Assembly: GCF_022414595.1 (NCBI RefSeq)
Contig: NZ_JADWYO010000047.1
Coordinates: 1 to 50,189 of the forward strand
From: Streptomyces sp. MUM 203J
GTDB lineage: Bacteria; Actinomycetota; Actinomycetes; Streptomycetales; Streptomycetaceae
DNA: 50,189 nt
Direction: 5' to 3'
Every line of letters starts with the position of its first letter. Position 1 is the stretch's first letter. Shown one piece after another: positions 8,507-16,214 of the stretch. The notes under the pieces are model-generated. The model was not told the origin of the DNA, ran no database searches, and saw only the letters and a list, made by a program, of their open reading frames with translations. A program made the position numbers and the translations under genes.

Positions 8507-9709
8507 TCACGCAAGCCCCAGGGCGAAGACCGCGAACCCGGCCGCCAGGACGCCCGCCGCCGCGCGGCGGCTCCTGGTGGCCCCCGTCCACGGAGCCTCG
8601 AACCGCCGTGCGTACCGGGTCGTCAGAACAAGCAGTCCCGCGAACAGCGGCAGCCACGCCAGACGCACCACCAGCCACCCGACCGTGTCCGGAGCGGTCG
8701 TCAGCCCCGGGACCGCGCCCACCGTCAACGACGCCGGCACGGCCGCCGCCAGCATCGCCGTCTGGTGCCAGCACAGCACCGTCATCGCGGACAGATTCAC
8801 CACCGCGACCGGCGCCCACAGGGCCGGCCTGCGCAGCAGCGCGCCTATCCGGTCGTGGAGCAGGACCGCTGCCCCGCTCTGCACCGCTGCCAGAGCCAGA
8901 ACGAGCAGTGACGGCGGGTGTGAGTTGGTCCGTGCTTCACCGGGCACCCCGACCATGGACGCCGGGTAGTGGAAGAGGGCCAGCAGCACCGCGAAGAGCA
9001 GCCCGCCGCCCACGAGCAGCGCCCAGGCCGCCCGCCGGCCGAGCCGACGCTCAGCCCAGGCCACGCCCAGTTGGTAGGCGAACAGCCAGCCCGGCAGCAC
9101 GTTGAGCAGACTCAGCCAGCCCGGCATGTCCGGGCCGGGCGGGCCGTACCGCAGGAAGTCGACCACCGCGACCGAGGCCAGCAGCGGGAGCGCCGCCCAG
9201 CCGCCCACGGCCCGCGCCATCCGCACACACCACGGGGTGAGCGCGGTCACCACCGCGTACACACCCACGAACCACAGGGGCTGGACGACCAGGGTCGCGG
9301 CAGTTCGCAGTGTGTCCTCGGGCACCCCCCGCACACGGCCCAGGGCGATGAGCACGGCCCAGACCGCCGTCACCCCCAGTACCGGCCGGCCCAGCCGGGC
9401 CATCCTGTCCCGCAGCCACTCTCCGGCGCTCCCCGTCCGGCGCCGGTAGGAGAGGGCTGACGCGTAGCCGCCGACGAGGAAGAAGACGCCGAGCATCTGC
9501 AGAACCCAGCTCGCGGGCGCGAGGAAGCCCAGTGCGGACAGGGGGCTGGCGTTATGGAGCGCACCCTGCGTGTCCACCGTGAATCCGCCGACCAGCCAGT
9601 GCCCGGCCGGTACGGCCAGCAGGGCGAGAGCACGCAGTCCGTCGATCGCCCGGTCCCGGTGCGGAGGGGTCCTCTCCTCGATCCGCCCGATCTGTGCGGC
9701 GAGGGTCAT
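8507..9709 (-). CDS. acyltransferase 3 family integral membrane protein
   Basis: 400 residues with about ten hydrophobic segments. It opens with RDRAIDGLRALALLAVPAGH, a variant of the family R-x-x-x-x-D-G-L-R-x-x-A motif, and has later membrane repeats. Members of acyltransferase_3 (OafA/NodX type) move acyl groups onto cell-surface sugars or lipids. Here the acceptor cannot be read. Its ATG overlaps the stop of the upstream hydrolase by ATGA, so the two form one operon, and an exported hydrolase plus a membrane acyltransferase suggests envelope modification. Convergent with the aldo/keto reductase, 9 bases apart. Confidence 0.85.
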   Translation of the reverse strand: MTLAAQIGRIEERTPPHRDRAIDGLRALALLAVPAGHWLVGGFTVDTQGALHNASPLSALGFLAPASWVLQMLGVFFLVGGYASALSYRRRTGSAGEWLRDRMARLGRPVLGVTAVWAVLIALGRVRGVPEDTLRTAATLVVQPLWFVGVYAVVTALTPWCVRMARAVGGWAALPLLASVAVVDFLRYGPPGPDMPGWLSLLNVLPGWLFAYQLGVAWAERRLGRRAAWALLVGGGLLFAVLLALFHYPASMVGVPGEARTNSHPPSLLVLALAAVQSGAAVLLHDRIGALLRRPALWAPVAVVNLSAMTVLCWHQTAMLAAAVPASLTVGAVPGLTTAPDTVGWLVVRLAWLPLFAGLLVLTTRYARRFEAPWTGATRSRRAAAGVLAAGFAVFALGLA

Positions 9710-10740
9710 TCCCCCTCACCCTTCAGAGAGATCGCCGCGAACGCGCGGAGAGACGCGGTGCCCGGGGCGAAGTAGCCGGAGTGGCCCCGGGCGTCCCAAG
9801 CAGGGACATGCCGGGCCCCGAACTCCGCCGATGCCGGGTCCGGACCGTGACCGAGGCCCATGAACCGTACGTTGGGCACCTTGGAGATCCAGTCCGTCGG
9901 ATCCTTCGCCGCCCACACCCGGGCGGACGTCCCCAGCTCCGCGACATTGCCGGCCCGCATGCCGGGCGAGCCGAACACGACCAGGTCCTTGGCCTTCAGC
10001 CGGTCCGCGGCGAGCCCGCACACCACCGACCCGTAGCTGTGGCAGAACACGGAGGGTGCGGCCACACCCCCGGCGGCGAGACCGTCGCCCAGCCGCACCA
10101 GCCGCTCGGCGCCCACCACGGCCAGACTCCCGGTCGCCGCGTCCAGTCCCACCCCTTCCGGAGTGGTGTACCCCGCCCAGGCGATCACCGCTGTACGCTC
10201 GCCCGTCGCGGCGCGCAGCTGCCGAGCCATCCCCGCCGCACTTCCGTATGGGTTGCGGGGGTTGTCGTACGAGCCTGCGTCGATGTCGGACCCGGGCACT
10301 ATCACCGCCACCCGACTGCTGTGCTCCAGGTCCCCGAACACCTCGGCCACCTGCCCCCGGCCGCGGGGATCGAACGCGAGAAGCCGGTGGTCCGCCAAAT
10401 GCGCGTACCTGCTGTCAGCGCGTACCGCGAGGGAGTTCGCCTCGTACCGGAGGGCCGTCGGTACGCCGTCCAGGTTGCCCACCACGCCGGGATGGCGATG
10501 CGTCAGCCGCAGCCGCTGCTGCTCCGGCAGCCCCCGGAAGAACGCCGCGACCTCGGCGGGCGACGCCCGCTCGGGATCGGGGAGTTCCCGCCCCAGCGAG
10601 CGGTCGGCCCGCCAGGCCGCGCTGCCCGGGGGCGGCCCCTCCGCGGCCCGCTGCGCTGTCCCCGACGCCCATCCCGCAGTCCCGGCTACCACCGCCGTCG
10701 CCAGCGCGGTGGAGACCAGAGTCCTCTTGTAGCGGCGCAT
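9706..10740 (-). CDS. DUF1023-type alpha/beta hydrolase, exported
   Basis: 344 residues from ATG 10740 (MRRYKRTLVSTAL). The basic N-terminus and hydrophobic stretch (residues 8-28) look like a signal peptide or membrane anchor. The nucleophile elbow is CHSYGSVV with Ser235, a variant of GxSxG typical of the actinobacterial DUF1023 hydrolases. The substrate is unknown. The protein is a paralog of the hydrolase at 14043-15266: both share HPLVVGNLDGVP-like and CHSYGSVVCGLA segments. First gene of an operon with the acyltransferase. An element resembling the one before the histidine kinase gene lies about 97 bases upstream. Confidence 0.85.
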   Translation of the reverse strand: MRRYKRTLVSTALATAVVAGTAGWASGTAQRAAEGPPPGSAAWRADRSLGRELPDPERASPAEVAAFFRGLPEQQRLRLTHRHPGVVGNLDGVPTALRYEANSLAVRADSRYAHLADHRLLAFDPRGRGQVAEVFGDLEHSSRVAVIVPGSDIDAGSYDNPRNPYGSAAGMARQLRAATGERTAVIAWAGYTTPEGVGLDAATGSLAVVGAERLVRLGDGLAAGGVAAPSVFCHSYGSVVCGLAADRLKAKDLVVFGSPGMRAGNVAELGTSARVWAAKDPTDWISKVPNVRFMGLGHGPDPASAEFGARHVPAWDARGHSGYFAPGTASLRAFAAISLKGEGE

Positions 10741-10836
10741 GACGCCCCCCCAACTCACTTCGTCCGGTGTGACGGGGAGGAAGCTAGAAGGAAGACGACT
10801 GCTCGATCGTCACCCCACGGAGCCAACCGCGAAGTG

Positions 10837-10847
10837 ATACCGGGGTA
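10837..10847. promoter_or_regulatory. putative response-regulator box upstream of hydrolase operon
   Basis: ATACCGGGGTA, with the dyad TACC-GG-GGTA, lies about 97 bases before the hydrolase start. The same 11-mer occurs on the minus strand upstream of the histidine kinase gene (13067-13077). The shared sequence suggests that one regulator, most likely the adjacent response regulator, binds both. Confidence 0.45.
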
Positions 10848-10906
10848 GGGGGTGAGTTACCCGACGGCGGTGCGCCCGCCCCACCCGTGCTCCGCCAAGG
10901 CCGTTG

Positions 10907-11587
10907 CTACACGGGGTCGCCGGGAGTGACCAGCCCCGACTCGTAGGCGAAGACCACTGCCTGTGCCCGGTCCCTCAGTCCCAGCTTCGCCAGCACCCGG
11001 CCGACATGTGTCTTCACCGTCTGCTCCGCAAGAACGAGCCGCTCCGCGATCTCCTGGTTCGACAGCCCCCGGGCGACCAGTTCCAGGACCTCGGTCTCAC
11101 GCGGCGTCAGTCCGTTGAGCCGTGTGGACCGTTCACGGCGGGTCGCAGGCCGCTGCGCCGCGAAGTCCTCGATCAGACGCCTCGTCACCGACGGTGCCAG
11201 CAGGGCCTCGCCGGCGGCGACAATGCGGACCGCCGCGATCAGATCCGCCGGTGGCGCGTCCTTCAGCAGAAAGCCCGACGCCCCGGCACGCAGCGCCTCG
11301 TACACGTAGTCGTCGACGTCGAACGTGGTCAGCATCAGCACCTTGGGCCGGTGCGTCACCCCCGGCGGCGGGTCCAGCAGCTCGCGGGCCGCGGCCAAAC
11401 CGTCCAGCTCCGGCATCCGTACGTCCATCAGCACCACGTCCGGATGCGCGGACCGGCCCACCTCGACCCCGGCCCGGCCGTCCGCCGCCTCCCCGACCAC
11501 GTCGATGTCGGGCTGCGCGGACAGCAGCGCGGCGAACCCTGCCCGCACCATGGCCTGGTCGTCGACGATGATCACGCGGATGGTCAC
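10907..11587 (-). CDS. NarL/LuxR-family response regulator
   Basis: 226 residues. The receiver domain (1-120) has the acidic pair Asp9-Asp10, phospho-acceptor Asp55 in VVLMDVRMPELDG and the Lys of FLLKDAP. The LuxR helix-turn-helix spans about 155-215 (LTPRETEVLELVARGLSNQE). Partner of the kinase gene directly upstream, 21 bases away in the same operon. Candidate targets are its own operon and the hydrolase-acyltransferase operon, from the shared palindrome. Confidence 0.93.
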   Translation of the reverse strand: MTIRVIIVDDQAMVRAGFAALLSAQPDIDVVGEAADGRAGVEVGRSAHPDVVLMDVRMPELDGLAAARELLDPPPGVTHRPKVLMLTTFDVDDYVYEALRAGASGFLLKDAPPADLIAAVRIVAAGEALLAPSVTRRLIEDFAAQRPATRRERSTRLNGLTPRETEVLELVARGLSNQEIAERLVLAEQTVKTHVGRVLAKLGLRDRAQAVVFAYESGLVTPGDPV

Positions 11588-11608
11588 GGAGATCCCCCTT
11601 CGGACGGT

Positions 11609-13000
11609 CTATGGCGGCGTGTCCAGCGGCAGGCGCGCGGCCACCCGGAACCCGCCATCCGGTAGCGGCCCGCTGTCCAGCCATCCGCCGGTCAACCGTA
11701 CGCGCTCCCGCATGCCTACCAGACCAAGTCCCGTACCGGACGTCTCCAGCAGAGAAGTCGGCTTCGTCGGCGGCCCGTTGACCACCAGGACGATCAGCCA
11801 CTCCTGGTTCGGGGAGCGCGACACCGACACCCGGGTCCGGGCGCCCGGCGCATGCCGCACCACATTGGCCAGCGCCTCCTGCACCATCCGGTACGCCGAC
11901 AGCTCCACCGCCGGGGACATCCGTCCCAGCTCCTCCGCGAGCGACAACTGGACCGGGACCCCGGCCCGTATCGTCGCCTCCACCAGGTGCGGCAGCCGGT
12001 CGATCCCGGGCTGCGGTTCCCGCTCTCCCCCCGCCCGCTCGCTGCGCAGCACCGAAAGCAGCCGCCGCATCTCGGCCAGCGACTCCCGGGCCGACGCGGC
12101 GATCGCCGTGAACTCCTCGCGTGCGGCCGGCGGAATCCCCTCGATCCGGTACGGCGCCGAATCCGCCTGCACCGTGATCACCGACATGTGATGGGCCACC
12201 ACGTCGTGCAGTTCCCGCGCGATCCGGGCACGCTCCTCCAGCAACGTGCGCCGGGCCCGCTCCGCCTCGCTGATCGTCTCCTGTTCCACCAGCCGCCGCT
12301 GGGCGTCACTGCGCTCCCGCAGCATGCCCGTTATCAGCAGGGTGACCCCGCTCAGCAGGAACAGCACGACATGGGTGTTCTCGCCGCCATGGCCCGGGAC
12401 CAGGGCGAAGCCGAAGCCGACCCCGCCCGTCACCACCCATACGCTGAGCAGGGTGCGCCGGTGCTCCCTCAGCCCGACGGCCACCATCAGCGCCACGTAT
12501 CCGATGATGACCATGGGTGTCCATGGCCACGGCATGGCGGCGGGGTTGTCCGACGGATCCGCACCAGGCGGTCCCCCGGGGTTCATCATCGCCACCGCAC
12601 CGGCCACATCGGCCGTGAAGACGATCCACCAGGCCTGAAGCGGCCGGGTCACCGCCATCAGCAGCGGAGCGGTCTGCGCCGTGGCCAGTACCCCGGCGAT
12701 CCCGCCGTTCAGTCCGTAGCTCTCCACCAGGGTCACGACCGTGACCGGCAGCAGCGAGGCGATCAGGGCGACCGCCGCGACGTACGGCAGCAGACGCACC
12801 CACAGGGAGTTCGCCTGCCCGAGCAGCGGGGCGCCTGCCTCCGTCGGCGTCGACAGAGCCGTACCCAGTGCGTGCAGTCCCTCGCGGGTGGAGCGGCGGG
12901 CACGCCGCGCCAGCCTGACGGCCAGGTCGGAACCGCCCGGGGTGCCGGGCGTGCCGGGCGCTGAGGCGGGTCCGGACGGGGGCGGGGAGACGCTGCTCAT
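11609..13000 (-). CDS. sensor histidine kinase (HisKA_3 type)
   Basis: 463 residues, ATG 13000. A Pro/Gly/Ser-rich cytoplasmic lead is followed by six or so membrane segments (about 68-225), a short coiled linker, HisKA_3 with phospho-acceptor His265 in ARELHDVVAHHMSVI, and a C-terminal HATPase with N-box NVVRHA and G-box GTGLGLVGMRERV. With its multi-pass sensor and little extracellular mass it may sense the membrane itself. The stimulus cannot be read from the sequence. Operon with the response regulator. Confidence 0.93.
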   Translation of the reverse strand: MSSVSPPPSGPASAPGTPGTPGGSDLAVRLARRARRSTREGLHALGTALSTPTEAGAPLLGQANSLWVRLLPYVAAVALIASLLPVTVVTLVESYGLNGGIAGVLATAQTAPLLMAVTRPLQAWWIVFTADVAGAVAMMNPGGPPGADPSDNPAAMPWPWTPMVIIGYVALMVAVGLREHRRTLLSVWVVTGGVGFGFALVPGHGGENTHVVLFLLSGVTLLITGMLRERSDAQRRLVEQETISEAERARRTLLEERARIARELHDVVAHHMSVITVQADSAPYRIEGIPPAAREEFTAIAASARESLAEMRRLLSVLRSERAGGEREPQPGIDRLPHLVEATIRAGVPVQLSLAEELGRMSPAVELSAYRMVQEALANVVRHAPGARTRVSVSRSPNQEWLIVLVVNGPPTKPTSLLETSGTGLGLVGMRERVRLTGGWLDSGPLPDGGFRVAARLPLDTPP

Positions 13001-13037
13001 GATCCCGCCAGCCTAGGTGTCACCGCAGCGGAGGCGC

Positions 13038-13081
13038 GTCATACCGGGGAGCCAGATCACGACCTCATACCCCGGTATGAC
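13038..13081. promoter_or_regulatory. palindromic operator upstream of the kinase/regulator operon
   Basis: TCATACC-CC-GGTATGA (13065-13080) is a near-perfect palindrome. It pairs further out with GTCATACCGGGG at 13038-13049, so two sites lie back to back 38-81 bases before the kinase start. Its core recurs at 10837-10847 before the hydrolase operon. This is consistent with autoregulation by the response regulator. Confidence 0.5.
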
Positions 13082-13103
13082 ACGCGGCCCGGCGGAGCCG
13101 CCC

Positions 13104-13958
13104 TCACAGCTCCGCCAGCAGCTCCGCCTTCTTCGCCGTGAACTCCTCGTCGGTCACGAGACCTGCCTGGTGCAGCTCCCCGAGGTGGCGGATCCGGTCG
13201 GCGATGTCCGCCGGGTCGCGGCGCCCCGATCCCACGGTCACGGGCACCGCGTCGTTGCAGTTCCGTACCGCCTCGAGCACCGCCGCGGCGAAGGGCAGCG
13301 ACTCGTGCACCGGGCCGTACCGGGGACCCAGGACGACAGCCGCCGGGTCCTTGTCGGCCTGCACCGGATCCCCGTCCTGGCTGCGTCGCACCAGCCGGAG
13401 GTGACCCTCCACGAGGTTCGGGGACCGCCACTCGACGCCGCACAGCTCGCTCACCGCGAAGGTCTGGTCCCCGGCCTTCCACTTCGCTGACGAGGCCCCG
13501 GTCCGTGACCAGCGGAACGAGACGTCCCGGCCGTCGAACGACGCTTTCCCGTCATACGCCTTGAACTGGAGAGGGATCTCCGGGGCGGCGACGAGGAACC
13601 GCGCGGCGGGTTCCACGCGATCCGGCCCCAGCAGTGCCCGCAGTGCTTCCGCGTGGTGAGCGGCGAGGGTCTCCCGGTCGGCGGGCAGCACCAGCCGGTA
13701 CGGGTCACTGCCCTCCTTGAGCTGACCCGCGGCCACATCCGCCAACGGGTCGGCCCCGGCACGCGGCTCCGCGTGCAGCACCACCGTGCCGCGCTTGCCC
13801 GGGACCAGCGTCACCGACGCCAGAGCCTCGTGCGGAACGCGTCTTTCGCGCAGCGCCTGGAACAGCTTCGGCGCGCGGATCCCCCGTTCGAAGCGGATGA
13901 GCACGGCGTCCGGTTCGAACTCCCAGGTGGCATGAATTCCGGCCAGCACATCACCCAT
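13104..13958 (-). CDS. DUF4429 protein with C-terminal SHOCT domain
   Basis: 284 residues from ATG 13958 (MGDVLAGIHATWEF). Two DUF4429-like repeats are visible (VLIRFERGIRAPKLF early; FKAYDGKASFDGRDVSFRWS and VEWRSPNLVEGHLRLV in the middle). The last 30 residues are a SHOCT helix pair (LGELHQAGLVTDEEFTAKKA). The function is unknown; the family is common in actinobacteria and SHOCT segments are thought to mediate oligomerisation. Cytosolic by appearance. It stands alone between the two-component operon and the second hydrolase. Confidence 0.85.
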   Translation of the reverse strand: MGDVLAGIHATWEFEPDAVLIRFERGIRAPKLFQALRERRVPHEALASVTLVPGKRGTVVLHAEPRAGADPLADVAAGQLKEGSDPYRLVLPADRETLAAHHAEALRALLGPDRVEPAARFLVAAPEIPLQFKAYDGKASFDGRDVSFRWSRTGASSAKWKAGDQTFAVSELCGVEWRSPNLVEGHLRLVRRSQDGDPVQADKDPAAVVLGPRYGPVHESLPFAAAVLEAVRNCNDAVPVTVGSGRRDPADIADRIRHLGELHQAGLVTDEEFTAKKAELLAEL

Positions 13959-14042
13959 GCGCCTCATCGTATGCGGCGCACGCCCGCGCGTCGCCCCTGG
14001 AAGGACTGCCGAAACGCACTATGCTCCCGCCGTCTACGCGGG

Positions 14043-15266
14043 TCAGACCAGGCCGGTGCCGGAAATTCCGTTTCTGCAGGAGTCCTCGGGGTCCGCACAG
14101 AGCAGCGTCGCGTATGAGCCGACACCTATTCCGGCGAGGTTGCGCAGGCTCTCGGTGCCGGGCTCGAAGTAGCCGCCGTGACCCCCGGCGCCGGAAGTAG
14201 AGAGGCGACGTGCCCCGAACTCGGGTGCGTTCGGATCAGGTCCGTGGCCGAGTCCGCCGACGTCCAGGTGCGGCACGTCCGCGATCCAGTCGTCGTCGTC
14301 CAGCAGGGCCCATACGCGCGCGTGGCCGCCGAGTTCGGCGGCGCTGTCGGCCCGTATGCCGGGGCTTCCGGCCACAGCGATGTCGGTGACCCGGCCGGGC
14401 TGGTGCCGCGCTGCCAGTCCGCACACCACGGAGCCGTAGCTGTGGCAGAACCAGGAGACAGGGGAGGTGCCGGGCAGAGACGCGGTGAGGGACACGAGCC
14501 GTTGGGCGCCTTCCCGCGCGAGACGCCCGGTGGCCGCATCCATGCCCACCCCGCTCGGCGCGGTGTAGTCGGCCCAGGCGATGACGGCGGTTCGGACACC
14601 GGGCGCGGTCTCGCGTTCGGCGGCGTAGAGCGCCTCGGCCATGCCGACCGGTGCCTCGTAACGGCGGGCGGTCCGCTGGAACGTGAGCAGGTTCGTGTCC
14701 ACCCCGGGGACGATCACGGACACGCGCTCGGCGTGCTCCAGGCTTCCCAGAACCTCAGCGACCCGGCCCGCACCGCTGGGGTCGAAGGCGAGGATCTGAC
14801 GGTTCTCCTTCATGAGGGAGGAGAACCGGTGGACGCGTCGCACGGCCTCGTGGCGTCCCGCGGCGGACAGTCGCCGGTCGTCGACGCGCGGTCGTTCGGC
14901 GGCAAGGGCGCGGCCGAGGGAGCGCCGGTTGGCACGGTAGCGCAGGGTGAGGGGTACGCCGTCGAGGTTGCCGACGACGAGCGGGTGCCGTTCGGTGAGC
15001 CGGGAGCGCTCGGCGGTCGTAAGCCCGGCGAAGAACGCGGCGACGGCGTGCGGGGGCGCGTCGGGGTCGGGCAGGGAGCGGCCACCGATCCGGTCCGTGC
15101 GCCATTCCGCGGTCGCGTTCCGCCAGGAGCCGGTCGCCGTTCCCGTGTCTCCGCGGGCGCGATGCGCCGTGGTCCAGCCGGTCGTCGCGAGGAGTACGAA
15201 GACCACCGCGAGAGCGAGCAGGGTGCGGCCGACGGGGAGTGTGGGGGAGAGGATGCGGGAAGTCAC
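14043..15266 (-). CDS. DUF1023-type alpha/beta hydrolase, exported (paralog)
   Basis: 407 residues from GTG 15266 (VTSRILSPTL). The N-terminal hydrophobic helix (about 12-30) suggests export or anchoring. The nucleophile elbow CHSYGSVV has Ser276. It closely parallels the hydrolase at 9706-10740, with an inserted stretch of about 40 residues around positions 125-160. It has no acyltransferase partner and no ATACCGGGGTA box, so it may be regulated differently. Substrate unknown. Not in an operon with the TetR gene upstream: a 104-base gap separates them. Confidence 0.82.
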   Translation of the reverse strand: MTSRILSPTLPVGRTLLALAVVFVLLATTGWTTAHRARGDTGTATGSWRNATAEWRTDRIGGRSLPDPDAPPHAVAAFFAGLTTAERSRLTERHPLVVGNLDGVPLTLRYRANRRSLGRALAAERPRVDDRRLSAAGRHEAVRRVHRFSSLMKENRQILAFDPSGAGRVAEVLGSLEHAERVSVIVPGVDTNLLTFQRTARRYEAPVGMAEALYAAERETAPGVRTAVIAWADYTAPSGVGMDAATGRLAREGAQRLVSLTASLPGTSPVSWFCHSYGSVVCGLAARHQPGRVTDIAVAGSPGIRADSAAELGGHARVWALLDDDDWIADVPHLDVGGLGHGPDPNAPEFGARRLSTSGAGGHGGYFEPGTESLRNLAGIGVGSYATLLCADPEDSCRNGISGTGLV

Positions 15267-15370
15267 TGCGAGACACACTAGGAGACGGCCGGAGAGGGAC
15301 GGACTCAGGGTGACGAGGATCACGATTCGGAGGGGCCGGCTGGGGAAGTGCCGCTCGGGGGCTCTTCCGG

Positions 15371-16099
15371 TTACGTGCGCCAGTCCGCAGCCAGGGAAGG
15401 GCCGAGGTGGTCCAGGTAACCCTCGGTGAGGGCGCGGATCGCCTCCAGGCTGCTGTCCTCGCCCTGTACCCACAGCTGTCCGGTGACGCGCATGACTCCG
15501 CTGAAGGCCGCGACAGCGACGCGGGGCCTGGGGTCGCGGTCCATGTCGAGACCCTCGCGGTCCGCGATCAGCCGGGCGATGCGCTCCTCCATCTCGAAAG
15601 AGCGGCGCAGGTGGACCGCGAGGAGCGCCGGGGTCGACTCGATGACCCGCAGCTGCCGCAGATACACCTCGATCGGTACGAGTTCCGTGATGGCCTCGCC
15701 GATGGTGTCCCAGGCGGCCAGCACGGCGTTGCGGAGGGCGTCGAAGGGCCCCTCTTCGGAGGGGCGCTCGCGCAGCGCCGCCACGAAGTGCTCCTCGGCC
15801 ATGTGCTGGAGGGCGAACGCCACCTCCTCCTTGCTCGCGAAGTAACGGAAGAACGTGCGCTGTGACACCTCGACGGTGTCGACGATCTCGTCGACCGTCG
15901 TCTCCTCGTACCCCTGGGTGATGAAGAGCTCCAGCGCGGTGCGGAGCAGGGCGGCGCGGGTCCGCTGCTTCTTCCGCTCGCGCAGCCCGGCGCTCGAGCC
16001 CTGAGCGGTGGACCCCTGAGCGGTGGACCGCTGCATGGTGGACCCCTGCGTCATGGGCCGCGTTTCGGTCAGCGGTGCGGTCGGCGGCTCGGCCGTCAC
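15371..16099 (-). CDS. TetR family transcriptional regulator
   Basis: 242 residues from GTG 16099; a start at the Met of MTQGSTMQ is also possible, since the first 40 residues are low-complexity with a repeated AQGST motif. The TetR HTH lies at about 45-90 (TVDEIVDTVEVSQRTFFRYF), followed by a helical ligand domain. Divergent from the MFS exporter gene with a 115-base gap full of dyads, the classic layout of a repressor controlling its drug exporter. Ligand unknown. Confidence 0.92.
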   Translation of the reverse strand: MTAEPPTAPLTETRPMTQGSTMQRSTAQGSTAQGSSAGLRERKKQRTRAALLRTALELFITQGYEETTVDEIVDTVEVSQRTFFRYFASKEEVAFALQHMAEEHFVAALRERPSEEGPFDALRNAVLAAWDTIGEAITELVPIEVYLRQLRVIESTPALLAVHLRRSFEMEERIARLIADREGLDMDRDPRPRVAVAAFSGVMRVTGQLWVQGEDSSLEAIRALTEGYLDHLGPSLAADWRT

Positions 16100-16136
16100 T
16101 TCATGGTCCTCTTCTCGCGGTTCCGGCTGCTCAGAC

Positions 16137-16160
16137 TAGCTGTGAGCGAAGTGACAGCTA
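16137..16160. promoter_or_regulatory. candidate TetR operator
   Basis: TAGCTGT (16137-16143) and ACAGCTA (16154-16160) form a perfect 7-base inverted repeat with a 10-base spacer, in the gap between the TetR and MFS genes. Size and spacing fit a TetR dimer site. Its position just upstream of the GTG of tetR would allow autorepression. Confidence 0.55.
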
Positions 16161-16214
16161 CTGACGTGTGAATTGCTTTGTCAATTGTCAGCGACTGTCT
16201 CTAGTCTCGCCGGT
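16161..16214 (+). promoter_or_regulatory. promoter of the MFS gene with second dyad
   Basis: TTGTCA (16178-16183) and TAGTCT (16202-16207), 18 bases apart, form a likely promoter. The start point would fall at about 16214, next to the ATG at 16215, so the mRNA may be leaderless. CTGAC...AATTG (16161-16175) and CAATT-GTCAG (16182-16191) make an imperfect dyad over the -35 box, a possible second repressor site. Confidence 0.5.
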
